DNA of 64,000 bases from Ilyonectria destructans (taxonomy: Eukaryota; Ascomycota; Sordariomycetes; Hypocreales; Nectriaceae): assembly GCA_020740775.1 (NCBI GenBank), contig JAHEWK010000027.1:310001-374000 (forward strand), read 5' to 3'. Made by a program: the position numbers and the translations under genes. The notes beneath the pieces were generated by a model, which had not been told where the DNA came from, did no database searches, and saw only the letters and a program-made list of their open reading frames with translations. Below, piece by piece: positions 1 through 9,540 of this stretch (positions are counted from its first letter, which is position 1; each line of letters begins with the position of its first letter).

Positions 1-790
1 CGGGCTGCGCCCGGCAAATGCTCGGCGGCTGATCGGGTGCACGCTGGAGGTGATCACATGACCACCCGATCCAATGTGCTCTGTGTGACGGGAACGTCCG
101 GAGTGCTGGACCCAGGGTGGGGTCGATACGTAACTAGGGCGCACGGGGCAGGCCACAGGGACTATCAATGTAACCGGCTAGGCCCTGCTGGACAAGGCAG
201 TGCCTTGTCCTCTTGCTGGACCGAGCACTGTTGCTCTGGTGACGACTTAGTCTATTTTGTTGAAGGATTTTCTGTCCTTTTCTCTTTCCTTCTTTCTTCC
301 TTCCTCAACTCGAATGTAAAACGCATGAGGACTATATAGCTGTAATTTACACTATTAGAACCCTTCACAATCAACGCGTCTACGCGCCTGCCCGCTTTCC
401 CTCTTTCCTCTTCATCGTAGTATTCTCGCAATACAGTGGCATTACCTCTTTGAGTTGATCTCATATGGCCCGTGACACTCTGCACAGATGCAGTCACTGT
501 GTGGATACATTGTCGTGAAAACTCCACAAATGGCAACACAAAAAAGAAAAGGAAAATAAAAAAAACTAGAGCAGAAAATAAAGTAAAAAGTTAAAATTAA
601 AAATTAAAATAAAAAATAAATTAAATTATTAAAATTAAAAAAGACTATAAACATGCTATTATAAGTTATCTACTGTAGAACAATCAACTAAGTGAGCAAT
701 CTTGTTAGATTGGATCATGTATAAAGCATCCGATCGGGTGGTCACGTGGTGACCTCCAGGGTCGAGACCCCCACTTTTAGTCGACAGACA
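1..790. repeat. Degenerate repeat pair with AT-rich core
   Basis: The stretch around 40-75 (minus sense) and 704-770 (plus sense) are related inverted copies. Both contain a GATCGGGTGGTCA core followed by a variant of GTGACCTCCAG. Between them lies an A/T-only-like tract at about 535-655. I see no convincing protein; the open frames here are short and uncharacteristic. This may be the remains of a small transposon or retroelement whose ends have drifted. Target duplications cannot be seen because the left copy is close to the window edge. Confidence 0.4.
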
Positions 791-929
791 TACACTCAAG
801 CGATCACAATAGGGGCAACGGGGAGAACACAGAGAATACACACAATCAAGTCATCTGAAGTGCCACGCAAGCTTTCCGACAAATCTTCCAGCTGAAACCA
901 TTCGAGCGTCAATATCAAGCAGATCTTTA

Positions 930-1230
930 GGTCGCGGATGCTTTCTTAGGCCTGTGGTGTAGGGTAGGGTCATCAGTTAAGCCTCGCCTTCGCGCCGTCT
1001 TCCTCCACGACGACGGACGATGACCAAACGACAAACCAAACGGCACACACCCCTTCATCCACATGCACCCCGCTCCAGACAAGTAGGCAGTAGGTAACCT
1101 TTTCGCGGGTGGATCAACACTAGTGGGACAAGTTGTTTGTGACAAGCTTTCGCGAGATGCGATCGTCCGTTGCAATCGCCTAATCGCCGCCTCTGCCACG
1201 GACAAGGCGAGCGACATCGTTCAAAGGATT
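930..1230 (+). repeat. Relic copy of a dispersed repeat family
   Basis: The right part, from GACAAGTAGG near 1078 through GTGGATCAA and CGATCGTCCGTTG to about 1190, resembles the sequence at 19215-19340, and part of it resembles 5705-5800. The copies differ by many substitutions and small gaps, so this is an old low-copy repeat. No coding frame is preserved. Confidence 0.4.
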
Positions 1231-1634
1231 TTGAGAGTCCACAATGGCATGAAACAATGAGACGCGCTAGTCTCGCAGCTTCGGAGAGCTACGATGAGGA
1301 TGGCAAGCGGGTGAAGAAAGACGCCGCACACGGAACCCACTATTCATAGCCAAATCTCCAGGTGCGTATGCGGTGGTGTACCGGTAGTGTGGTGCAGGGT
1401 GGTGCTGTCAGATTGGATCATGTACAGAGCATTTACCTCAGGCACTTAGACCCAGGCGCGCTTAACAGCGCGACGCCTTCCCTAAAGGGGTAATGGCTCC
1501 CAGAGGGCCTGAGAGATTTTTGACACGATTTGGTGGGCCATCCCCAACTTCCTAATGAGGTCACCACACCGTGTGCAGCATCATACAACGTCACAACAGC
1601 GTCCCTATACAATTCAACTAAGCCGAGACGTACA

Positions 1635-2514
1635 ATGGAAACATCAACATCACCGCTTTCGTCCATCCGTTCTATGAGCGACCTGTCAGCCTTCAACACG
1701 CCGTCACCTTCGCCAGAGCTCCAGGCGAATACCGATACCGGTATAGGAAGGGAGCGGCGAAATGGCACACAGAAGCTTAACCTGGTCTGGCGATATATTG
1801 TTGACGAAATGAACTGGTCTATTGGCGACTTCGTTCATACTCTATGCACCTCTGAGGGTCAAGCGAATACGGAGGAAGACCGCGTTTGCCAGAGTCGCAT
1901 ATCAAGATTTGGCTGTTCTGGACGCATGCATAGGACGCTCTGGGGGTCCAGGTACGGCGGAATCTCGAGGACATTTAATTGAATATTTAGATATCGGTGC
2001 CATAGAGCTGCGGAAGGAAATTGCGAGCCTGGCCAGGTTCAAACCCTTCCACAGGTCACAAGAGGCTGAAGATGGCGGGTTCGAGCGACTGGACATGCGC
2101 AAACTCATCGAGACTGCAGAGAAAACATGCCCCTTGCTCCTGCGGACACTCCGTGGTGTGATTCAGCCTCACAGCCAAGTCCGAGGGGGCTACGACAATC
2201 TACCACCACAAGTCGACGGGGTTCTGGTCAACATTTTGGCGGTGATGTGTGGATCACAACGGCGGGATGAGTCTTCTGGATTTCAGCTGCAGCTGAGTGT
2301 ATATCTCCATTCCAAAGGCGTTAAGCGACGGCAGATAGAGGCTCTACACCGCCTTGGGCTTTGCTGCTCATATCACAAGACACTGCAAGTGATCAAGAGA
2401 CAGTCAGAGGCAGCAGCAGAAGCGGTAACTCTGAGGGGGCAACAGCCAACCGCTGTCACTGCATACGACAACTTCGAACAGATGGAGCATGTCAAAGAAC
2501 AAGGCTTCAGATAA
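1635..2514 (+). pseudogene. DUF6589-type transposon protein, frameshifted and truncated
   Basis: Two overlapping frames together give a protein related to fungal DUF6589 proteins. The first runs from ATG 1635 to about 1870 and includes WSIGDFVHTLC. The second picks up near 1865 as RRKTAFARVAYQDLAVLD and ends at 2514. The diagnostic part is the segment LGLCCSYHKTL followed by VTAYDNFEQMEHVKEQ, which corresponds to the family's conserved 'YDNFEQ-x-VKEQR' region. The switch of frame near 1865-1880 needs a 1-base lesion, and the protein stops right after the YDNFEQ block where family members normally continue for hundreds of residues. It is therefore a broken copy. It faces the helicase fragment tail to tail inside the same inverted repeats. 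Confidence 0.6.
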
Positions 2515-2679
2515 CGCAAGCTCTGGACCGAGAAGAACTGCAGAATCAGCATGTAGTTGAGGTTCCTAGTTCTTCAAAGCTTGCGCTCACCATGAGTGTA
2601 AGTACCATTCCTGATGTCTTCAAGCAATGCTGGCGAGTTCGTGGTTGCGTTGAGAATACATGGATTGCAACCTGGAATC

Positions 2680-2976
2680 TTAGATATTGATCTTGCCTGC
2701 ATAAAACATGTCTGGTAAGCTATCCCAATAGCTATCAAGAATAGGTAGACTGACCTGGTCTTCTTCTAGGAGGGTCAGTGGCATAATCATGATGCAAATT
2801 CCACCCCTTAGAGCTGGAACTGCCTGAAAGACGACACTCTTGCCCCAGCCAGTAGGCGCAATCAGGACTAGATCTTTCTGATCCACCACGAGCTTGTATA
2901 CCGCCTCCACTTGTCCAGGTCGCGGCCTGAACCCTACTGTACTTTCAATCCTCGATGCCAATTGCGTCCTATCCAT
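2680..2976 (-). pseudogene. RecQ-like helicase, N-terminal fragment
   Basis: Reading leftward from ATG 2976, the protein begins MDRTQLASR. It has a Q-motif-like FRPRPGQVEAVYKLV, then a Walker A loop APTGWGKS and motif Ia-like MIMPLTLLEEDQV. The GWGKS form of the P loop and the spacing are typical of the RecQ-like helicases found in fungal transposons. The frame stops after about 98 residues, before the DEAD/DEAH box, so it cannot be an active helicase. Spliced continuation to the left is not obvious. The fragment lies inside the element at 1432-3489 and supports an AcademH-type origin. Confidence 0.65.
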
Positions 2977-3489
2977 GGCCAAGGTGGCAATTTGACTAGA
3001 CGCGACCTAGCCGGATGGAATCGTCAGTTGGAGCTTGCCAGAGAGTTAAAATACGTCTGGGGAATCGTACATATAATCGCAAGACGCCGTTCATGGAAGT
3101 AACCACACTTCGTCGTCGACTACCAGGAGCAAGTTGCGCAGCACGCCCAGCATCGACCGCGATATCTCAACAATGAAGCATCATATCCAAATGAATCTCA
3201 ATTCAACCGGTAGCTGAGACTTTATCGATCTTCCGCGCACAGCTATTTTGATGTTTTCTGTTGCATTAAAGGTGATATGAGGCGTTGTAATTCTCTTGTT
3301 GAAATCGGTCAGGCGTAACAGATGGGGATACATAATTTACAACTGAGGACACATACAAAATGTATGTATCCTGAGGGATGAGCCACCAAATTGTGCCAAA
3401 AATCTCTCAGGCCCACCACACACAGAATCACGTGCGCTTAGCGCTTGCGTCTATTCGGCTAGTGTATGGGCCTGAGTGCCTGAGGTAAA

Positions 3490-3866
3490 ATAGTAATCGT
3501 TGTTAGTGCAAAATAGCAAGACTCCAAAAATAAAGCAAACACAGAGTACAAGAAGATCCACGTGAGAAGGTTTATTAAGTTTTCGGCTTTCGGCGTTTAA
3601 CAGTTAAAATTTTGACAGTGGACTCTTGATTGCTGTCTCTGGACTCTGGCTTCCAACATCTCTCTTTAACATTTTAGCTTTATACATCCAGCGTTGACTT
3701 TTACCAACGTCCATGCGACCTGCTCGAGGAACAGGGGCTCCACCACCACCTCTCACCATCCCCCGTTGTTACCACGCACTGGGCCGTCTGCTCATCCTAC
3801 AGCGCGAGAAGAACGCCTACCGGGACGTGTCGGCTGCGACATGGCGGTCCCACCGGCTTTGTCGTC
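3490..3866. other. Intergenic, no gene recognised
   Basis: This stretch follows the right inverted repeat of the helicase-bearing element. It contains short open frames only and no repeat that I could pair elsewhere. Confidence 0.5.
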
Positions 3867-4415
3867 TCAGTTGTGGAGAGGAGGGGAGGGGGTGTTGAGG
3901 CGGGAGCAGTCGACCGTTGCGGTAGGAGATCGATCGCGGTGGGCTAAAATTCTGCCTTCTTCCGCCCCTCGAGGCGCTCGGGTTCCCTGGCTGGTCGACG
4001 TTCCCTGCGCCGACCCGGCAAACAGCTCCATCAAGGCTTCCGCTGCTGCTTTCGCTGCTGCTGCTGCTTCCGCTGCTGCTGCTGCTTCCGCTTCTGCTTC
4101 CGCTTCCTTCTCCTCCATAAGGTCAAAATGTGTCGCTGGGCCGTCGGGCAATGGAGAAGACCTACCCGACTCTCTTGCAGGACTGACCCTCAGCATGGGG
4201 ATGTGGTCGTGCAAGTTGTTGGTCACCCTGCCGTCGGATTCCAGATCACGCGGGTCTATCGTTCCGTCAGGAGAGAAGATTTCGTAGAGGTTCGTCTCGG
4301 AAGGATCGGTAAACTGAATATACACGTTCTGCGGGGCACTGAAAGCTGTCAGCCGACATTGCTCGTTGGCGCATGCAGCGGTACGATCTTCCTTACGATG
4401 ATGCGTCGGCTGCAT
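3867..4415 (-). CDS. Hypothetical protein with Ala/Glu repeat
   Basis: An open frame from ATG 4415 encodes about 182 residues. The N-terminal half contains ordinary-looking sequence (PQNVYIQFTDPSETNLYEIF). It is followed by an EAEAEAEAAAAAEAAAAAK stretch that would form a charged helix, encoded by GCTGCTGCT-type triplets at 4039-4110. The ATG follows a possible splice acceptor (CTAG) at about 4424, so an upstream exon around 4450-4735 is possible; that region has several overlapping frames, none convincing. No domain is recognised. It could be a chance frame in low-complexity DNA, hence the low confidence. Confidence 0.35.
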   Translation of the reverse strand: MQPTHHRKEDRTAACANEQCRLTAFSAPQNVYIQFTDPSETNLYEIFSPDGTIDPRDLESDGRVTNNLHDHIPMLRVSPARESGRSSPLPDGPATHFDLMEEKEAEAEAEAAAAAEAAAAAKAAAEALMELFAGSAQGTSTSQGTRAPRGAEEGRILAHRDRSPTATVDCSRLNTPSPPLHN

Positions 4416-4424
4416 TCTGTTCAC

Positions 4425-5549
4425 CTAGTTCGTTGAGGGGCGGGATTGGAAGATAGACTGAGGGGGGAAGTGGCCAGACTAGGTGGGGGAGTGATGGCGA
4501 GAGTGGCGGTGGAGAAGATAAGAGAGGCGAGGATAGATGTGAGAACAGAGGCGGAGGCGGAGTCGAGGGTAGAGGCGAGCTTTGACGTGTCACGCCTTGC
4601 CCTTCCTGCCATTCCTGCCCTTCCTGCCCTTCCTGTCCCGAATATTGTGGTTGTTTGGTTTCGACGTTCATCGTGGTTGTTGTCTGCACACATGCACCAG
4701 GGAGAGGGCAGACGAGATGACGGCGTGCGCCTCAAGGAAGTCTTATAGCTTTTCGCCTGATTCCCAGGACACTCACGACCTGGTGAGAAGGTTGCAGATT
4801 GGCGTGCACTTGCCTCATTGTGGGCTCAAGGGTCTGCAGGAGCAAGCATTCGGATGAATGCTCGCTATGTCAAACACTCGAGTGCATAACTAAGCTAGGT
4901 AAAGCGACTTAGCCCTGTATCATAGCGTAGGGACGGATGGGAACACAGTCAGTCAGTACTCTATCGTTGTATAACTCAGTCTGTTCAGCGACGAGTATTA
5001 GAATGTGGGCCCCCGCTGCGTCTCGCATGGACACGGGTTATGCCAGATGCTGAGGCGCCATTGACGTCCGCATCCCCGGTAGCGAGCAACCGAGACAGCT
5101 AAGTTACGGAACAGCACGTCTTTTGATATTGAGGAAGAATTCGTTCCATGACTTGTGTATCCTCAGACTCTTGGCCGACAGCTTTTAGCTCGTCGAACTG
5201 GTATGTGCTGGCTGGTGCCGATGCTACGTGCAAGATCGGCATCGACTTTACGCGATGTCAAACCGCACCACTGCGTCTTCTTTCCCTTCAGCTCCGGGCC
5301 AATCGCGAGTTGGTCGACAGCTGGCTTGAGCACAAAATGACGCACATCTTATGCAGTATTGGACCTTTCGGCGACAGGAAGCTACAACGAAACCCTACTC
5401 GGTGTGTGTTGGTGTGCCGTCGTTGCGCACATGGTATCATGGCGAACACTGTCATCTTGTGTGTCCCCACGTTCTTGACAAGGTGGAGACATGACACACC
5501 ACCACATACCATACACTACATAACACAGCTATCTATATATAACACAGCA
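4425..5549. other. Intergenic, low-complexity and unassigned
   Basis: The left part holds short tandem CCTTCCTGCC-type units (about 4595-4640). The remainder has overlapping short frames on both strands with no recognised domain. Confidence 0.4.
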
Positions 5550-5559
5550 CATACACACA

Positions 5560-5596
<37 letters not shown>

Positions 5597-5640
5597 GCAC
5601 ACACACACACACACACACACACATCCACACATCCACACAT
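5550..5640. repeat. (CA)n microsatellite
   Basis: A nearly pure CA dinucleotide run, interrupted by a few CGCA and CATC units, covers this interval. It creates artificial His/Thr open frames. Confidence 0.95.
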
Positions 5641-6537
5641 GACACATGACACATGACACATGACAGACAATCACTTCACTTTCACCCCACAACACATATG
5701 TAACAGTGGATCAACATGAGACAAACTTCGTTTGTGTCAAGCTGTTTGCGTGGCTGCCTCGGAATCATCTGTTGTAAATCGCCGCTTCTGGTGCAGACGA
5801 TACGTCCTGTGCGATGGTGCAATTCGCGTTCCGTCGCATCGTCTTGAGAGTCATGTAAAAGATCTTGAGGTCCGCAATGTATGTGTAGCGAGCCTGTTCA
5901 GACGCGAACGTCAGTCGTCGCTGTGCATCGAGTATCCGTCTCTACTGCACACCCAGTGTTGAAAACGGCTGCTTTGCTCTTCCTGTCTGTTACAGTAGTA
6001 CATTAGATACGATCACATCCTAGTAGCTAAGCCACGGCACTAATCTTGCTGGTTCACGCCCCTGAGCGGTGCGTCGTGTTCTTGGTGAAAGCTCTGCGGT
6101 AAGACGTATCTAGGAAGACATGAGGGGTCGAGATGGTTCGTACTGATCGGTGGTTTGCATGCCTATGTACTCAGATCATCGTTCGCTTTGGACCTTTTTC
6201 AGATCTAGTGTGTTGAACTTTTATATCTTGAGGCATCTTTCATAAGTGATATGCGAGAGAGTGAGAGAGTGAGAGATAGAGACGGTGTGCGTGGAACAGA
6301 GGAGAGAATACGCGGAGAGGAAGATGCTTTTGCCTAGTACATTGAGGTGTGTCGACCGATCACGTTGTTGTTGCATGCCAGCTACCTGTAACGACGTAGC
6401 AAGAAGCCAAGGCAATCTCTGTGCAGAGCGGGAGGATATGAACCTTGCCAACTACACGACGGCGACGTCGTAGGTGTTCCCGTTACGGTTGGAGCCGTAG
6501 GGGCTAGTGAATGATTTGTTTGCGTATCTGCGCGCAG
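5641..6537. other. Intergenic with repeat relic
   Basis: The part at about 5705-5800 resembles the dispersed repeat seen at 1106-1215 and 19281-19400 (GTGGATCAA, then TTGTAAATCGCCGC). The rest has no recognised gene. A GAGAGAGTGAGAGA purine tract lies at about 6250-6280. Confidence 0.4.
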
Positions 6538-6600
6538 CACCTGATTAGTATACCACCACCTGATTAGTATACCACCACCTGATTAGTATACCACCACCTG
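6538..6600. repeat. 19-bp tandem repeat, three copies
   Basis: The unit CACCTGATTAGTATACCAC is present three times in direct succession with no differences and is followed by a partial fourth copy. There is no spacer between units. Confidence 0.9.
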
Positions 6601-7724
6601 TATCAGCCTTTGCGTGAGCCGATGGACCCTGCTTCTAACTATAAGTATATCGACTAGTGCTCTCTATCAATGAGGATTGGCTACTTCCAACAGCTCACGA
6701 TTAATGACACTCGCACACCCGCCTCGACAAAAACAAGCCATCCTAATCGTTCCAAAGGCTCGCCTCCCCACCGTTTCTCATCGGTCCTGATAGCTTGCAT
6801 CATGAATAAAAGCTCCTTCACGCAAGGAAACCATGCGCGAAGCAGTCTGCGCGAAAGTGCAATACAGCTATGTCGCAAATTATTCGAATCTCTCATCGAA
6901 GCAAAGAATGACATCATATCATCTCTCGAGCGACGAGAAAGGCAAAAGCAGCGAAAGAAAATAGAGCGAATTCACCACCACACGCATTAAGATTGAACCC
7001 AGGCTGGTCAGGTTGCAGCTGTGCAGGGTGGAGTGAACACTTGGGGACTGATGGTCTTCATTACCGTATTCCCCGTCGACGAACCGAAGAACAGGCCCAA
7101 CAAGAAGAAGAAGAAGAAAGAAAGGATAGAAAAGCCGGCAAACAAAACCATCACGGGGAGTGTTTTTAGGATTAGGTTACTGTCGCCTTGGGTAGGAAGG
7201 GCTTGGCATCACGCAAGCTAAGGCGCTGGTCTCTCAACAGTTGGATTTGTTTTGCCTTAGATGGGGGAAGGGCATAATGAGAAGGGCCGTAGTATAGGTA
7301 GAGGTGAAGTGTGCACACTTAGAACAGTCACATCCCGAATCTTCAGTCGGCCAAACAGTCAGCTAATCAATTCACATTTTCGGCATTCCCAGTCCGTTTG
7401 ATGGGCGGATACATGTAAATTCCAGTGATTCAATTGGCCTACTTTTCGCCTCCCCGTGTAGCCTTTTATTAAGAATTTTTCTTCAGGTTTCTAGCGAAGG
7501 CCCGGAACATGAATTGGCGAGCAAGTTGAGTCATCCTACAGACAGACCTTTAGCATGAATGAAATATGATGTTCTTTGTTCTTAGTCTTTCGATGCATAT
7601 AGAAGAAAGGAAATGAAACGAAAGGAGGGGAGGCGGAGGGAGCGGATGAGGAAGTGAAATATTGAAAATAAAACTTGGCAAATAAAAAATGAACAAAAAA
7701 TGAAGAATAGAAGGCTTTGACAGT
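6601..7724. other. Intergenic, no gene recognised
   Basis: Short open frames only, with an A-rich lysine-coding patch near 7105-7130. A purine-rich stretch at 7600-7700 precedes the 3' end of the leftward gene at 7725. Confidence 0.5.
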
Positions 7725-8390
7725 TTACGCAAGTCCTCCCTCTGGAGACCCGCGGTGGGTCTGCTTACTTTCTTCCGGCTCTGCTTTTCTCTGGCTTTGC
7801 CTTGAATGCCTTCTACCCTTCGGACCCGTTTTCGATGTAAGTGCTTGTCTGATCGACGAGTGCTTGTTCCTCAGCCGACTCAGCCGCATCCTCAAAGCAT
7901 CCACCGTGGAGGACCCATAACGCTTCTGATATTCTCCATGTATCTGATCCCAAGTTACTCCGAGCTTCCTCCACGCCACAATCATCCTATCGCGCTCGTG
8001 CAGGTACGCCAAGCTGGGATCGAGCTCGGACTGGCGGATGTGTTGTCCTGCACTGGACGTCTTCGGTGCGGGGACCTCCTTCAACCCGACGCTGCCCACG
8101 TCGGATGGAGTAGGCGCTGGAATCGCTGGATGCTGGTGGTGGGAGCCACGTGGATCGGGGTAAGGGTTGCTGCTGAGAGACCATAGAGACCTTGCCCAGC
8201 CATAGCCAGCCCAGAAATCCGGGGTACCGTGGCAGGGCGACATGTAGTCGAATGGCGGAGGCGGAGGCGGAGGCGGAGGCGGCGGCGGCGGCGGTGGTGG
8301 GTAAGACGGTGGTGGTGGGTAAGGCGGGTAAGTCAGAAACCCGGTATTTGCCATGGGTCTATTGTTGCAGTGACCACCTGTCGGGTCCAT
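7725..8390 (-). CDS. Proline-rich HTH DNA-binding protein
   Basis: One uninterrupted frame encodes 221 residues from ATG 8390. The N-terminal third is low-complexity: Tyr/Pro repeats and then a run of about 16 prolines encoded by GGCGGAGGCGG triplets on the plus strand. Residues about 130-175 form a compact Myb/SANT-like or Clr5-like helical domain, with AWRKLGVTWDQIHGEYQKRY followed by STVDALRMRLSRLRNK. In fungi this pattern (W-x-x-I...STV-x-x-LRMR) marks small DNA-binding proteins of unknown target. The C-terminus is basic (KTGPKGRRHSRQSQRK) and probably nuclear-targeting. No operator or partner is evident. The gene stands alone between spacer sequence and the Crypton region. Confidence 0.7.
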   Translation of the reverse strand: MDPTGGHCNNRPMANTGFLTYPPYPPPPSYPPPPPPPPPPPPPPPPFDYMSPCHGTPDFWAGYGWARSLWSLSSNPYPDPRGSHHQHPAIPAPTPSDVGSVGLKEVPAPKTSSAGQHIRQSELDPSLAYLHERDRMIVAWRKLGVTWDQIHGEYQKRYGSSTVDALRMRLSRLRNKHSSIRQALTSKTGPKGRRHSRQSQRKAEPEESKQTHRGSPEGGLA

Positions 8391-8915
8391 GGTTGCCAGC
8401 TCTGTAGATTAACGTGGAAAGCAAAACGCCGCAGCGGCATGGACAAGAACAGTGAGCCCGGACGGCAATCGGTCGAGACGACCGTGGAACAGTTATATGC
8501 CGGCTCGCAGTACGCAAGTAGCCGACGACTCGTGTTGCGAATAGTCTCTTGAGTTGCCACCTTCCGACAGAACGCTTTGCAGACTACTGAAACCCGACCG
8601 GTAGCGTCGGTTGGCCTTGCCACTAGTCAGAAGATGTGCGAGCCCCATCCTGTGAGATATCGCTCAGGCCCTGGCCAGATAATCTGTGTGTTCGTCGCGA
8701 TGACAGGGGAACGGGGACAGAAACATCATGTGAGGAGGTGAAAAGTATGGACAAAATGCACTCGGTTGTAGAATGACGAGGACGACGCGTTGATGACACT
8801 TGATCGTGTGTGTGGCCGGGTGGTCCCCCGGCCGTGACTGTGTGTGTGCGGCCGGGAGGTCTCCGCGCCGGGTCGGCGTAATTAGTCAGTCAGTTAACTA
8901 GTCTTGTCAGTCAGT
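8391..8915. other. Intergenic; GGGTGGTC-type motif and duplicated end motif
   Basis: The motif CCGGGTGGTCCCCCGG sits at about 8816-8831 within a TGTGTG context and recurs near 26300. Just before the Crypton, GTCAGTCAGTTAAC occurs at 8885-8898 and again at 8906-8919, a direct repeat with a 21-bp period. No gene is seen. Confidence 0.5.
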
Positions 8916-8925
8916 TAACGTATAT

Positions 8926-9345
8926 GATAAGCGAGCGGCGCAGACAAGCGAGCGGCGCACTTATACTGTACAGCTAAAAGTATAAATTCTAAATTTTCTA
9001 AAATAGACTCTATAGCTTGAGGATTTTTAGAAAAATAATTTTAAATACTCAATTAAAAAAGTCATAAGATGCTATTTTTCTTAGACATTTAATTAATTTA
9101 TTTAACTTTTTAAAATTAAAACCAAGAAAAAAAACAGTGCGAATAAGATTTCTCTAAATAACTCTATAAAGGATTTTTCTGAAAATTTAGGAAAGCTTAT
9201 ACTTATTATTATATACTTAGTAGATATATATTCAAAATTATAGCTATTTCTAGTATAGTTTGAAATTTTAAGAACTTTTTGAAATTCGCAATTTAAGGTG
9301 AAAATCAGAGTGCGCCGCTCGCTTGTCTGCGCCGCTCGCTTATCG
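8926..9345. mobile_element. 420-bp element with perfect 35-bp GC-rich inverted repeats and AT-rich core
   Basis: Positions 8926-8960 and 9311-9345 are perfect 35-bp inverted repeats. Each arm contains AAGCGAGCGGCGCA twice, so four copies of this iteron flank a core of about 350 bp that is very rich in A and T. The outer ends read GATAAGC, the same motif as the Crypton edge, and the left arm overlaps the 17-bp Crypton end repeat by seven bases. No clear target duplication is present. It may be a MITE inserted at the Crypton end, or a functional part of the Crypton itself. Confidence 0.7.
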
Positions 9346-9540
9346 ATGGTGCGCGTAATTGCGTCGTAATTCGCTTAGACCACGTGACGACTTATCGCCC
9401 GCAAAACCCGACCCGTGAAATCGTGTGAAATCGTGTGCGCGACGCCTGATAAGTGCATTTGATAAGTCCCCCCATTTATCAGGTCTCCAGCCTACCAAGC
9501 CTAAGAAAAACACCACCTCGAAGGCCCCCGGTCGACCGAG

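Larger units (their letters stand above)
1432..3489. mobile_element. Decayed AcademH-like DNA transposon (DUF6589 + RecQ-like helicase)
   Basis: The two ends are inverted repeats in two blocks. The outer block reads TTTACCTCAGGCACT on the left (from 1432) and on the reverse strand from 3489. The inner block, GGGCCTGAGAGATTTTTG plus about 20 further bases, is at 1505-1543 and in reverse at 3376-3414. Inside are two convergent broken genes, a DUF6589-type protein on the plus strand and the start of a RecQ-like helicase on the minus strand. Academ-lineage transposons that carry a superfamily II helicase (AcademH) are known from fungi and animals, and this content fits them. I see no clear short target duplication. 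Assignment to AcademH is inference; the inverted repeats are seen directly. Confidence 0.65.

Noticed and set aside
5148..5642. 164-residue plus-strand frame
   Set aside because: Its second half is the translated CA run; the first half has no family features.
6538..6600. CRISPR-like array
   Set aside because: Units are adjacent with no spacers, and the genome is eukaryotic.
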